64,000 nucleotides of DNA from Protopterus annectens (GCF_019279795.1 NC_056731.1:863905071-863969070); one strand, 5' to 3'. Positions 47,601 through 60,418 are shown, counted from the stretch's first letter. Notes: a model not told the origin generated them from the letters alone. A program made the numbers and translations.

Positions 47601-48623
47601 GCACGGAGATCACTGGACAGGCATATACAGCACTTTGGTGACCAATATTGGATCACATACCACCTGTAAGGGGAAATGGCTATGCATGGATGTGCGATAC
47701 CAGCCTTCACAATCCACACCTCCACTATGCAGCATGCTGTCTACCTTGTAGAAGGACATTTGCTACACCATGATGATGGACATGCTACATGTCCATATCC
47801 TGATCTATATGACATATGTCATGGACAGCCACCATCCTAATACTAGGATCACCACAGGCTGGACAGATCCCTGTGCCATATATGTGACATACTCCTGCCA
47901 TACCATGCAACCCTGTCCATCAAAGCTGCACATGCCATCCCAGTCATACATGGTGTGATGGCCACATGGTAGATGTACCATCAAGTGACTGGATCAGTAA
48001 TGTGGCACTGATGCACCTTGCGGTGGCACAATGGCTGTCTGTTACAGCTTGGAAACCATGCCCGCACATGCTATGGTTGATAACCATCCCTGTGAATGTT
48101 GTCTGACTAGCCATTGTCCCATGTCTATCACATGTGCAATACAGGCGATCCGTGGCAGGATGTTGAACAGTTGTACAGTGCTGTGTAGATGTATATGGCA
48201 AAACACATGCATGCACAGGTGTCCATGCGTATGTGTGCATTGTCACTGCTCAAGTCCATTACGGCTGTGTCTGTGTTGATATGTGACATATACACAGCAT
48301 CCAGGTCAACAGTAGTACCATGGACACATCGAGGCATGTGCAGATAGGTAAGAACACAAGTGCAGGCAAATAGACATGCCCACAGCAAGACAGCATTTAC
48401 ATGGAGTATGAACACTGTAATGAGGTGACACACATATATGGTGATGATATCCAATGCATAATGGGTGTGACGTGTGACACAAACACGTCAGTCATGTCAG
48501 TGTCATGATGCTTTGCAAAGATAACTGTGCAGATGTAGTAGATGTCATAGAAATGTATGTGCAGCAGTATCTCTGTACATCTCTGAAACTGTGACCTGTC
48601 ACCATCATTATGTCTTACAGATA
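44661..48623. other. Non-coding interior of the Harbinger element (middle)
   Basis: No convincing gene. The many ORFs of 60-110 codons lack motifs and are Cys/His/Thr-rich, as expected from TGTG/CACA-rich DNA. This may be an ancient 5' region of the Myb-like gene or older decayed cargo. Confidence 0.4.
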
Positions 48624-51600
48624 ATGCCCCGTACACGCCTCCCAGCATACACCTGCCAGGAGGATGATGTCCTCATCCCACAGCTCCATGACAACTATGA
48701 CTTGTTGTTCAGCCATGTGCCACAGCATGCCCAGCAGCGGGATGACCTGTGGCAGGATCTACGCAGGAGGGTGAACAATGTGGGTGGCCATAACCGCACC
48801 TACCAGCAGGTGCGCAGACACTGCACGTACCTGATATGACATGCAAAACAGCGTGCCACTGCAATCACCAGGGAACAAGGTGGAACAGGTGGGCCACCAA
48901 CCCAGCCCCCACTCACACACACCGAGGAGCTACTGGCCAGTCTGAGGACACCCAGGGAACAGCATCCAGAAACACTAGCTGCCATCGTGGAGGTGGGTGT
49001 CTCCCAACCAATGAGCCTGGAGTTGCCTGGTAAGGCAGTACTGCACATATGGCTATTATATCCCATGTAGTTGCATGTGTCACTGTACATTATGTAAAGT
49101 AACAACATATGCAAGGTATGTGGACACACATGCTGCATACTACAGTATGCTACGTTGTGTATGCACACATGTGCATACTATATGCTATTACACAGGTGAA
49201 TGTGTTCACATGCACAGTGCAACCTGTGGCTGTCATACAGTCATGGATAATGTTCATACTGGTGTGTCACCCCTATACAGGTACCTCTGGCGTGCCGCAC
49301 AGACATGGGTCCGTTGCAGGTGAGACTGTCATCAGTATCAGGCATGTTACAGTGTAGATCTATTTGCCATGTGGCCAGTTAACACTTGCACACCTGATGT
49401 TTGTTCCAGTCATGATATGCAGGTCGCACCACCCTTCATTCACACATGCCACCCATGTGTAATATATACAAACGTAATGATACACCGACTTGAAACCACA
49501 GTACTTGTCATTGCAACATGTGTGGTCAGCTGTGCATACAACGGTGGAGGTGTTCTACAATGGAGGCATATGTAGTATGCATTGGAACAACATGTGTGGT
49601 ACGCAGACAGTACCACACAGTGAGCTGTGATATGGGCAGCCCACAGGTGTCACCATTGTGTCATATGCCCTTGCATTGGGTGCACACATTGTGATGTGCC
49701 ACCTGACATGTCCCAGACATGTAATGTTCTGTCTGCAATATTGTCACACTATCGCATGACCTATACCCCACATACCAAACATACAACCCGTTGTCTGCAT
49801 AGCCCTGTGGATTATGACATATCTGACATCTATGGGTGTATGTCATATGGGACAACACAGACATGTGGAAAAGATGCCCATCACACACAATTGGCCAACA
49901 CATGTGCACACATGGCCATGGGGGATGGCCAGAGACATGTAGCCACACAGTACTTGAGATGTGTATACACCCTGTTGCACATTGTCCACACATGGTCCAA
50001 TTATAGCCTTAGTTGACCGATTATACAGTTGATGTGGTACACTGGACAACCTAAAAGCCTGTGCACAGCTACTGGAGGTGTCACTGAAGTTTACCATATA
50101 CGATCTGTTGAACATCACGACTGTGTTGCAGTTATGGCTATGCAATGTGTACATATTATGCATTCTACAGCAACATAGATGCCTCATGTTGCCATGCAAT
50201 GGCACAGTGTCTGTACTTCACACTGTATAGCAATGTAGACGGCTCACACTACCCTCCCATGCTCATGCACATTTGCTAAACATGCATTCTATCTGTAGGG
50301 CATACACACAACACTGCAATGTGAAGCCCATTATGATGCTGTACATGTGTCAGGACACCATTGTGTCAAACATGTATGCATGTTAATGAACATGTCAGCA
50401 GATTACATGTCAAGGTCACGTCAGCCATGTGTACTGTTATCCTGTTCTGGGCCACATGGTGTATCACGGGGATGCATGCATACTACCATGATTGTGTGAA
50501 CTGCATGGCTACTGATATGACACCTGCTTGCTGTAGTGTGCACCCCAGGGAGGTATGCTTACTAACACTATTAATGTCTGAGCTGCATGCCCTCTGCTGT
50601 ATCGCAGGCATGCTGCATGCCATCTGAAAAATCACATGCATGGTGTGTCTGTGTGTGTCTGTGTTTGTGTGTGTGTGTCTGTGTTTGTGTGTGTGTCTGT
50701 GTGTGTGTGTCTATTGTACTTTACAGTATTTCTTTGTATTCACAGATGATGTAGGTGCGTTAGCCTCCTGCGGTCCACCTGATGTTAGTGTCCCCACAGA
50801 TACTAGCAGTGATTAACACGTGCATGAGGTACAGGCAGGGTTGTCAGGGGCTGAATCTGTACCAATGATTACCATCCCAGCTATGTCCCCCTCTTCCCCG
50901 CACACAGTTCAGCTGCCAACACATACCGCATCACCAGTGGCCATAGAGGAAGGACAGTCAGCGTCTGTTAGCGTGGAACAGGAACGTGTGGTGGCTACAG
51001 AAGGTGTATCTACACACCATGGTGTCAGTGTAATGACTGCAGATGTGCCACACAGGCATGTGGCCAGTGCTGCTCGTAGGAGGACCTCTGGCAGACATGC
51101 ACCTGCAGGACAAAGCGCAGCAGCTGGTATCACCAGACACATGTTCCAGACTGTAATGGCGGCACAGGCACGTGCTGAATGGCAGAACAGAGAAGGGCAG
51201 AGGCTGCAGAGGACTGCTATCCATACCCTAAATGACAACATCCAGGCATTGGCAAATGCTCAACAGCAGATTGCTAATGTTCTGGATAGGAGATTAGGTG
51301 AAATGGTCGGAATCCTTGACCGAGGCATGGCAATCCACGAGCGGGAGCTGTCTGTGCTGGAACACCTGGTAGGAGTGAGGCGTAGGCCACGTGGACATAG
51401 GCCAGCAACACCACCTAGTGTAGGTCGACGTGAGCATGCCACCTCACATGCCAGCTCCCATAGTGCGGGTAGCAGTAGCAGTGCAGCTGGTGCTGCGCTG
51501 TCAACACCAGGACACAGCAGGCCACGTGGACATGGCCCTGGACAGTCTCAGCAGGGACACGGTTCCAGCGGACATGTGTTGTCAGACAGTAGCCACTCTG

Positions 51601-51671
51601 TACCTCCACCTGGTAGTGCCCGTGAAACCCCAGGCAGGCACAGGTCACGTGGCCGTGGACAGACACAGTGA
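48624..51671 (+). pseudogene. Harbinger-associated Myb/SANT-like protein, three predicted exons, two internal stops
   Basis: Predicted exons: 48624-49029, 49281-49319 (39 nt) and 50746-51671. The phases agree (each junction after the first codon base). Donors are G|GTAAGG and CAG|GTGAGA; acceptors are CTATACAG| and TATTCACAG|. The spliced length is 457 codons with its stop. Residues 9-75 form a Myb/SANT-like domain: LWQDLRRRVNNVGGHNRTYQ, then QVRRHCTYL. The middle is Ser/Thr/Pro-rich. Residues ~285-365 predict a coiled coil (QRTAIHTLNDNIQALANAQQ and onward), and the tail is Arg/Gly/His/Ser-rich. TGA at codon 72 (48837-48839) and TAA at codon 172 (50814-50816) interrupt it. In PIF/Harbinger elements the Myb-like partner is needed with the transposase for nuclear import and DNA binding. 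Splicing is inferred. Confidence 0.72.
50637..50712. repeat. Imperfect (GT)n in intron 2 of the Myb-like gene
   Basis: GTGTGTCT and GTGTTTGT units alternate just upstream of the third exon's acceptor. Confidence 0.85.
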
Positions 51672-54204
51672 GCTGTACAACTTGCTCTGTACAATCTGGG
51701 GCTGTCAATTATACCCCGTGTAGGCCTCACAAATGGCAGAACTGCGTACACACATACACGCACACAGCAAACACAACTGTAGGGTTCCACAACATCCACA
51801 TGCATTCTGCACAGACATGTCCAGTCAACTCACCAGCCCTTACACACACACATGATGTTATCCATTGGTGCAGCCTATGCCCCTGGCAAACATATCACCC
51901 TGTGCATATGATGAAGCCTGTGCCACATCCCTGTCATCCACACCATCGGTGCAGGGTTATGCACAAATATTCTGATGCACAGGGTGAACAGCATAGTGAG
52001 AGGTGTATGTAATATTACCTGTGTATGCATAGTGAGGGATGTGTATGTTGCAGTGTTTGTGTGTGAATACTGAGAGAAGTGTATGTGACATAGGTTGTGT
52101 ACTGTCGACATGCACCAGTCATACCATGTAGTGCAGGTGCAGCATGCATTGTGATGTGTTCACGGTATGTGTCTCAGTCACATCTGTAGCACCATGTTGG
52201 TTGTGATACCCTGGTTCCCTCCTATGGTGTACTTGCATGTGCCTACAGGTAGCAGTGTTTGCAGTCCCCCACGTGTAACTGTGGATTACTCACAGGCACA
52301 TCTGGCAATATCACCATGCTACATGTACCCTCAAGCTGACTGTTGGACACACCAACATGACACAGATGTCCGCACATATACTGCACCTGACACATGTGGT
52401 CGGTACCACAGGCTACACTGGACAGAGACGTGACATACATAGCAGGACACATTACAGGTATGGTGACATGGTGCAGGGGTTGTACACAGCGGCCTGGCCA
52501 ATGATGATGTGAGGTGTCACTTGGTAGCTGGAGGCCACACTGTGCAGCAGTAGGACCCTGTAGCAGTACGGGAACATGGCCGCATTCACGGGGTGTACAC
52601 CATTATAACGCACGCCCCATAGTATGCAGGTGGGGACCCTTGCCTGTGTGGTCATCACCCTCACAGTACTATGCACCCACACGATGTGTCACAGAGAAGG
52701 GACATGCACAGGTAGCCAGTATGGCTGGGACCTATGGCATCAACAAGGTTGTGCAATGCATCACCATTATGGGTTAGTCACCACGTGGGGTTAGTGATCA
52801 TTTCCCACCGTATATTAGCATACACCCTCACACCAAGCACCAGACATACATACAGACACACGCACACTGTGGTGACCACACATGTGTATACGGACAGCCG
52901 ACGTGTGTGTGATGCACTTCACCGGCCGACGTCATGCTTCCCACACTGACGTATGTACAGATCTCTACAATGGTGTACAGGGATGTGTAGCAACTGGGAC
53001 ATATTCCCTGTGATATGTGGCATCCCTGGTCACACATTCTGACACACATGGCAGTGCTGGGAATGATACACCTGCCATATGATGACACGTTTGATAGACA
53101 TGCAGCGGTATTGATTGCATTATGTGTACCAACGCTATATCTGGCAAATGTGCTGCTATATGCACACGGGAGGTTGTAGGTGTTACAGGTGCCATGTGAC
53201 ATATAGTTGTTAACACCTGACCGCAGTGTATGCATTATGTCAGCACCGTCACGTAACAGCGACATAGCGTACTCTTTGCACATGGCATGATAGGATGGTG
53301 TGTGACACAACTGTGAGCCACCCCCTACACACATACATCTAGACAGGTGGTTCACCACGTTATGTACACACATCCCTCCATACGTGCTATTTGTATGTCA
53401 CCGTATACAGGTGTCAATGATGGGTCTGCATTGCGTCTGCATGTCGTAGGTAGGTGCAACTATGTTACGGACATCGGCCACTGCACATGCATGGTTGCTG
53501 CATGCACAGTACAGATGTCACATGTGTCTCCTGTTGCCATGTTTGTATGCATTGCTATTGTTGGACATGCGTGTTGACATACATAACACATGGACTGCGG
53601 TATGATATCACGGGTGTCACAGGCGAACAGTACAAGGGTATGTGTCCCGGTCAACACTGCTACCCCCTGTAGTGTGAGCATTCAACAGACATGGGCCCAC
53701 CTTCCATTCACGTGTGTAGCATTGATTAGTCCAGTGTTATGCACGAGGTACATCAAAGGCTATGTATGTATGTGTTGTGTGTGCAGTCCATGCACACATC
53801 CACACAATCACATGTATGACATACTCAGACGTGTGTTCATTGGTGTACAGCAACAGTCAGGTGTCACATCTGTGTAAGGGCCATGGTATGTCTTGAGCCG
53901 ACCTGTTCATGTATACTGGTATCATTGCAATGCATAACACCTGTTGAATCCCTGTTGGTACATGTGTACTCTGCACAGCTGGTGTACACCGCTGTACAGC
54001 CCAGTGGTCATGTGTCACATGGTGTGGGACCGTAAGGCTTGTAGTGCTGCACAGATGACATGGTGCTGACTTGACAGCTACAGTGTACACTGCAGTGTGT
54101 ACGTGTGTGACCTGCACCTGTGACAGCTGTGATGGCAGCTGTGTGTGTACAGGTCACTGCATGTGTGACCGCCCTGTGTGTGAGGACAGTTATACCTTAC
54201 TGTG
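51672..54204. other. Non-coding interior of the Harbinger element (right of the Myb gene)
   Basis: No gene was recognised. The longest open frame (52828-53373, minus, 181 codons) is Cys/His-rich with no motif. I treat it as chance. Confidence 0.4.
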
Positions 54205-54550
54205 CCCTTCGGTGTGTACACTCCATCTGCATGCAAGATGGCCCTTTGCAACTGCTAAGTGTGTGAGCATGCCCAGTATGCCGTTGTGTAGATGGACACA
54301 CAGTACATTCCACACTGCGCCCTTCCGTGATTAGAGTCTGTGTGCATGCAAGATGGCCCTTTGCAACTGCTAAGTGTGTGAGCATGCCCAGTACGCCGTT
54401 GTGTAGATGGACACACAGTACATTCCACACTGCGCCCTTCTGTGATTAGACTCCGTGTGCATGCAAGATGGCCCTTTGCAACTGCTAAGGGTGTGAGCAT
54501 GCCCAGTACGCTGTTGTGTAGATGGACACACAGTACATTCCAAACAGACG
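54205..54550. repeat. Tandem repeat, 115-bp unit, three copies
   Basis: TGCATGCAAGATGGCCCTTT marks copies at 54228, 54343 and 54458. Differences are very few, so the amplification is recent. The similar frames on the minus strand are produced by the repeat. Confidence 0.9.
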
Positions 54551-54824
54551 TGTGATACTAAGCGTGCGGGCATGGCCATTGACATCCTGTATAGCCATGG
54601 TGGTCATCCAGGCAACAGATGTCCAATTTCAATGTCACGATGGATGCCTACATTGAACACACTGTTTGCTCTCTCGAAGGGTGTACTGTCTGTGGTGCAT
54701 CCCGTATCTATTTAGTGTTGTAATGCTCCGTAGATATTTAGTTGGCCCGATGACAGCACTGCCGTGTTTGTGTACGTCTACCTTGGGACAGTAATATGCT
54801 TTCAGACCGCTCACTCTCTAAACA

Positions 54825-54981
54825 TTCCCTATCGGCATCTTTGCCTTTGCGGATGATGTCACCCACCTAGAAGTATGCCTCTGGGAGTGCTGTGTTCAGT
54901 AATCTCGGTAGCGCGTTCTGTAAATGCGTAATGCTGTAGTGTGTTAGAGTAGGTAGGTGTATGTTCAACTCCCGGCCCTTC

Positions 54982-55046
<65 letters not shown>

Positions 55047-55253
55047 CCAGCTGCCTGGGGACACAGTAATGCTTTAGATGCCTCACAACACATACATTCC
55101 CTATCGGCGTCTTTGTCTTTGCGGATGATGTCACCCACCTAGAAGTATGCCTCTGGGAGTGCTGTGTTCAGTAATCTCGGTAGTGCATTCTGTAAATGCG
55201 TAATGCTGTAGTGTGTTAGAGTAGGTAGGTGTATGTTCAACTCCCGGCCCTTC

Positions 55254-55317
<64 letters not shown>

Positions 55318-55536
55318 TGTGTGTGTTTCCAGCTGCCTGGGGACACAGTAATGCTTTTAGATGCCTCACAACACATACATTCCCTATCGGCATCTTTGCC
55401 TTTGCGGATGATGTCACCCACCTAGAAGTATGCCTCTGGGAGTGCTGTGTTCAGTAATCTTGGTAGCGCGTTCTGTAAATGCGTAATTCTGTAGTGGGTT
55501 AGAGTAGGTAGGTGTATGTTCAACTCCCGGCCCTTC

Positions 55537-55588
<52 letters not shown>

Positions 55589-55809
55589 TGTCTGTGTGTT
55601 TCCAGCTGCCTGGGGACACAGTAATGCTTTTAGATGCCTCACAACACATACATTCCCTATTGGCGTCTTTGCCTTTGAGGATGATGTCACCCACCTAGAA
55701 GTATGCCTCTGGGAGTGCTGTGTTCAGTAATCTCGGTAGCAGATTCTGTAAATGCGTAATGCTGTAGTGTGTTAGAGTAGGTAGGTGTATGTTCAACTCC
55801 CGGCCCTTC

Positions 55810-55870
<61 letters not shown>

Positions 55871-56079
55871 CCAGCTGCCTGGGGACACAATAATGCTTTT
55901 AGATGCCTCACAACACATACATTCCCTATCGGCGTCTTTGCCTTTGCGGATGATGTCACCCACCTAGAAGTATGCCTCTGGGAGTGCTGTGTTCAGTAAT
56001 CTCGGTAGCGCATTCTGTAAATGCGTACTGCTGTAGTGTGTTAAAGTAGTTAGGTGTGTGTTCAACTCCCAGCCCTTCC

Positions 56080-56080
<1 letters not shown>
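54825..56080. repeat. Minisatellite of ~272-bp units, each carrying a (GT)n tract (5 copies)
   Basis: TTCCCTATCGGCATCTTTGC starts units at 54825, 55097, 55380, 55653 and 55922. Each unit contains GATGATGTCACCCACC, a stretch resembling a tRNA promoter (GGTAGCGCGTTCTG, then TGTTCAACTCCCGGCCC), a GT tract of different length, and GTTTCCAGCTGCCTGGGGAC. Unit identity outside the GT tract is very high. Confidence 0.9.

Positions 56081-56081
<1 letters not shown>

Positions 56082-56173
<92 letters not shown>
56082..56173. repeat. (GT)n(AT)n compound microsatellite
   Basis: The last GT tract of the minisatellite passes directly into about 24 AT units. Confidence 0.95.
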
Positions 56174-56175
<2 letters not shown>

Positions 56176-57429
56176 TTGTAATATGTATGTGGATATTAGC
56201 ACTATTGAATGTGCTGCATTGTCTGTACATGTTCACCTTGGATGTATCTGAATGTGCTATGGCTCTGTGATAGTGCACATACTGTGTGCTGTAGTGATCC
56301 TGGGTTATAGTTGTGTAGTGACCAGTTATTTTGTTGCTGGGTACTACCAGGGACATTGAAAACAATGATAGTACAGCACCTTTAAATGGTCATGTGCACA
56401 TCTCAGCAGCAGTCAGCAGTGGTTATTACTTTGGAGGATGACTATGGCTCATATACCTATGTATTACATGGCAATACTATGCAAATCAGGTTAACATTAC
56501 TGACACCCGTTTAGCCACAGGTTGTGATACAGATCCCATGTATGTATGTGTATACATTACAAGGCGCAGGACTGGACTATGGTTGAATGCATGGAGGGGT
56601 GTCCATGGCCAGGAATGGCGACCTGTACAGCCTGGCAGGTACAGTCTGTGACTGTCCCACAACCTCCAGTATATGGCTGACACATGCTGAAACAGTGTAC
56701 ATGCAGAGACACACATAAAATAAACAGCTAGGGATAACACATACACACACACGCATTGCATCAACATTGGGCCATGCAAAACCTGTTGTCCCTAACACAC
56801 ACACAAATGCATACATGTTGATTGGCTGGTTCACTGACAGGCTCTGGAAAAGAAACTACATACCCTGTGCATATGATGACACCTGTGCCACCTCTTGTAA
56901 TGTGTAACATTGATGCAGGTACAGACTAACATGGTGCTGATGCACAGGGTGGCTTCATAGCACTGTAATAATGTTACAATGTTGTTAACACAAAGTGTGA
57001 TTTCCTTCTAGGTGTATGTAAGCAGGCATGATACATTCCAGCTATGATCATCAATGTAGTATAGTGTACAGCACTGTTAATTCTGAAGATGTATTATCCA
57101 TCCATGTGCCATTTGACTGACGTGTGTAGTATTGGCAGCATGTGTTACAGAGTGTGCAGTACGTGTGTGATGTGTGTAGTACAGATTTACATGTATCTAT
57201 ATGTGAACATGGTGAAGGTGCACTGTCTGCATCTACATGTATAGTGGACACATTGGAATGGTGACATGCCCTGTATTTCACACTGTTAACACATCATATT
57301 TTCTATTGGTGGCCAATATGCATTATACTACACATATTGTTGTACTTGTCTACACATGTGTGATTGCTATGGTTTTACATGGTGCTGTGGGTGATACTGT
57401 TACTATCTGTCATAGTTTTGCATTATGGT
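56174..57429. other. Unassigned interior of the Harbinger element
   Basis: No gene, RNA or repeat was recognised. Confidence 0.4.
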
Positions 57430-57790
57430 AGTAGACACGACCTCAACAGTCTGAATGACCAATTGTTATATGATATCTTCACAACTGACCCACACATGTA
57501 GGACACACAGTAGCATGTGGATCCTACATGTACTATACTATACCAGTTCGCACTGGTATTGACCGCCACACATTGCTGGGACCATTACTGTTTGACATGT
57601 AGCCATGTTAGTTACAAGCAAAGACAATAGGGATATTCCTGTCCACATCTGGGAATTCATACTGTGGCCTAGAATGCATTCTTCACATGACACAGTTAGT
57701 CTACACAAGGGTATCATACAAACAGATACGTGTTATCCAACCCATGCTGTACACCTATAAGGCTAAACAGAGTCAGTTATCCACATTTAC
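57430..57790 (+). pseudogene. Possible CR1 reverse transcriptase remnant
   Basis: One frame reads TGIDRHTLLGPLLFDM, which resembles SGVPQGSVLGPLLFGIY of CR1 RT. It is flanked at the right distances by SLNDQLLYDIF...DPHM (compare SLNINPYVTRWV...RAHM) and YCGLECILHMTQLV (compare DCKLGAIIDSPADR). The match is weak and the copy very decayed. Confidence 0.35.
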
Positions 57791-58001
57791 TACACATACT
57801 TTACCAAAAGTAACACATAGGTATTACACCCCAATATGTATAATGGGTAACAATGTGTACATATAGATATGTGCTATGTCATTTGTCATTTGATATTTGC
57901 ATTTACAATGGTATTGTGAAGTACATCACTGTATCACATATGCAATGAGAGTTCTGCATGCATATCCTCCAAGGTGGTTGTACAATTATGATGAATGTCC
58001 A

Positions 58002-59046
58002 TTATTGACATACTTTGCTGTGTTTGAACTGTTCTGCAGTATTACACATACATGAACAGTCACTCACACTATGTATATAAACGGTCAAGTGTGTGTGTGT
58101 GCGACACAGATGACCTAGGCCACAGACAATTCTGATACATGTAGTTGACAAGTGCGGTAATGCTCCACCAGATGTGTCCAGGCACCAGAACTGTGACTTG
58201 AGCGACACAAACACATGCTAGAGTAAGGTTTCTGTATGTGCGTGTGCCTCATTATGGCATTCCTGTTCATGTGTGTGTGCATTTCTGATGTGTGTCATCA
58301 GCCACAGTTGAACTGCACATCTGGCATCCCCCACTAGGTGACCATGAGGGTTGTCCCCATTGCCAAATGGTTTGTACAGCTGCGTCAGATGCCACATATC
58401 GGAAGCATTGCAGCTTCCAGGGCATCCAGCACACACATTCATTATTACGGGCTGGCCATCACACACAAACCGCCACTTCATGGAGGGGAAGCCCTTGTGG
58501 ATGATGTAGGCCCTATCACACTCACTGGCTGGTGCTTTGATGCATATGTGCGTGCAGTGTATTGCACACAGTACTTAGGGTATTCCACTATTGTGTGGAA
58601 ACGACACATATTGCTGCCCAATACTTTACGGGAATTGGGGATATATACATCATCACTGACATGTGCTGACATGGCATTCATGAACTGGTGCAGTACCCTG
58701 GATGCTGATGTTTGTAAAATCCACATCATATCACCAGTTGATCTCTGGAAGGTACCTGTTGTATCCTTAGGGCAACACATACCTTGGTTTCCACTGGGAT
58801 AGGTTTCCCTCTGTTGGTTCTGTGTGTGAGACATGGCCTGCACAGATCCACAATCTTCTGCAGGAGGTCTCTGTCCACTCTATAGCGCTCTGCTATCTCC
58901 AGCTCATGTAGCCCCTGGTAGGTTACCCTGTGGCTGCACACTCCTCTCCGTCTACTCACTGTGTGATGCTGAGCAGCATTCACATTGGCACAACCCTGCA
59001 CATGTTGCATATGTTGACGTATAATAGCAATGGCAGCCCCTAACAT
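58002..59046 (-). pseudogene. Second Harbinger transposase copy, inverted and decayed
   Basis: From the ATG at 59046 it reads MLGAAIAIIRQH, VTYQGLHELEIAERYRVDRD and CRPCLTHRTNRGKPIPVETK, collinear with the left copy. Later frames give SASRVLHQFMNAM, VIMNVCAGCPGSCNASDMW, NPHGHLVGDA, RNAHTHEQECHNEAHAH and CLDTSGGAL. The first catalytic Asp block (GVIDCTHI) is lost, HDS of the second is changed to ASD, and the Glu block is disrupted. There are several frame changes. It keeps Arg where the left copy has its stop. Distance to the right end (~1.37 kb) mirrors the left copy (~1.5 kb). It cannot encode an active enzyme. Confidence 0.85.
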
Positions 59047-60400
59047 TATGTTGTCTCAGTTAAGCTTTTACATTTTGCACTTCTCTTAGTATACTACAGT
59101 GTTGCAGTGTGTCTGAGATAAACATGGTGGACTACTGTTTGTAGAGCTGTACGTGCTGTGCTGGCCTACTGTACTGGCTGTGTAATATACTCAGTCTGAT
59201 TGTTTTCACCTGATAGCTGTGGTAGTTCTCCTTGGTTAACTTACTGCTATTTGTTTACCTTCCTTTTCACTATTTGTGTCCACAGTGAGCGGCGCCACGC
59301 ATAGGAGCACAGTAAAGTGCATATCCGCTTCCACGTGCGCACACAGGCTTATACATGCGTACAAACACTTACACTGGCTTACACAACATTACACGGGCTT
59401 CAACAATCTTACAGTAGCTTACTCGTTCTTCAAGTCGCGCACACGGGCTGACACACATGCACACATGCTTACTCGGGCTTACAGGCTTGCACGGGTGCAA
59501 ACACACTTCACCAGGTTTGCAAGGAACTTCAGTGATATCCATGGCGTACACCATCAGTTTACTGACTTTACCTAGGATAAATCATAACACGCCTCTTCCA
59601 CTGATGAGTCACTGACAGCAGACATGTGACACACTGCTCCAATAAGATTACAGTGTTTTATACATACACACTCATGATGTCACCTATCTTCTACACTGAT
59701 AGTCCCCTTAACCTACTCTTACACTGTAGAGGCTTGGCCCATATGGCATGACAAATTGTGCTTCACTATCCTCAGCCTCAATTGCATAGGATTGCCTACT
59801 AATGCTTGGTTACATCTCTGAGTGTGCGCTTCCACACATAGCAACCACTACTCAGTAGCCATGTTGTCTTCAGCTTGCCATTCACCTGCATGACGCAATA
59901 ACTTTTAACTGACATTACAATTTGTATGTATATTTTACATATTTGTCTTGTTTTGTATGCACAGCGCGTACTCACGCCACTGCGCTATGCTTAAACACCG
60001 GAGATCGGGGGAGGACAACTAGAGTTTTATTAATTTCCAATGGGTATACATGCCACTGGCCTTATATTTGGCCATTGGCATGCTTCTTCACATAAACCAT
60101 CCTTTATTTGCAGATGACATTGCCCCGTTCAGCTACTTGCAGAACATTACTCAGTTAACATCCGTGTACATTTCTGCACATACCTCTACTCTTGCACGGA
60201 CAGCTTACTGTTTCATGTCTCACATATTTTACATCATTTGCATAGCTTTCACCTACAAATGGGGTAATTTGCATATCCTAACATTGTCCGTGCAATGTTC
60301 GTTTGAGGGGCTGTGTTACACGCCCCTACAGGATATTGCTGAATAGCAAGGTGGACATCTTGCCTTGCTCTACTCTTACTCTATTCGTACACTGACCAAA
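59047..60400. other. Right arm of the Harbinger element
   Basis: Counterpart of 37319-38815 in inverted order. It has the ATGCCAATGG/CCATTGGCAT block at about 60030-60090 and ATGCAAATGATG/CCCCAT blocks near 60230-60280. It also contains a degenerate repeat (59340-59520). No gene was recognised. Confidence 0.45.
59340..59520. repeat. Degenerate short tandem repeat of GGCTTACAC-like units
   Basis: Units such as GGCTTATACATGC, ACTGGCTTACACAAC and CGGGCTTCAACAATC follow each other at 10-20 bp spacing. It looks like an old minisatellite or a set of subterminal binding sites. Confidence 0.45.
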
Positions 60401-60418
60401 GCTTCGTGAATCCTGGCC
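60401..60418. repeat. Right terminal inverted repeat of the Harbinger element
   Basis: GCTTCGTGAATCCTGGCC is the inverted counterpart of 37301-37318, with 14 of the inner 16 bases matching. Confidence 0.65.

Larger units (their letters stand above)
37301..60418. mobile_element. Giant (~23.1 kb) PIF/Harbinger-type DNA transposon or composite
   Basis: The ends CCCCGGGATTCATGAAGC (37301-37318) and, inverted, GGCCAGGATTCACGAAGC (60418-60401) agree at 14 of the inner 16 positions. Subterminal blocks are also homologous in inverted order. One is GTATGCTAATCACCCCAT (left, about 37445) versus ATATGCAAATTACCCCAT (right, about 60270). Another is ATGCCAATGGCGAAATA (left, about 37627) versus ATGCCAATGGCCAAATA (right, about 60090). 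Transposase genes face inward about 1.4-1.5 kb from each end, and a Myb-like gene lies between. The flanks show TA on both sides but no clean 3-bp TSD. Later CR1 fragments and minisatellites enlarge the interior. Confidence 0.65.

Noticed and set aside
52828-53373. 181-codon minus-strand ORF inside the giant element
   Set aside because: No motif, skewed Cys/His/Thr content typical of TGTG-rich DNA, and no splice or homologue signal.
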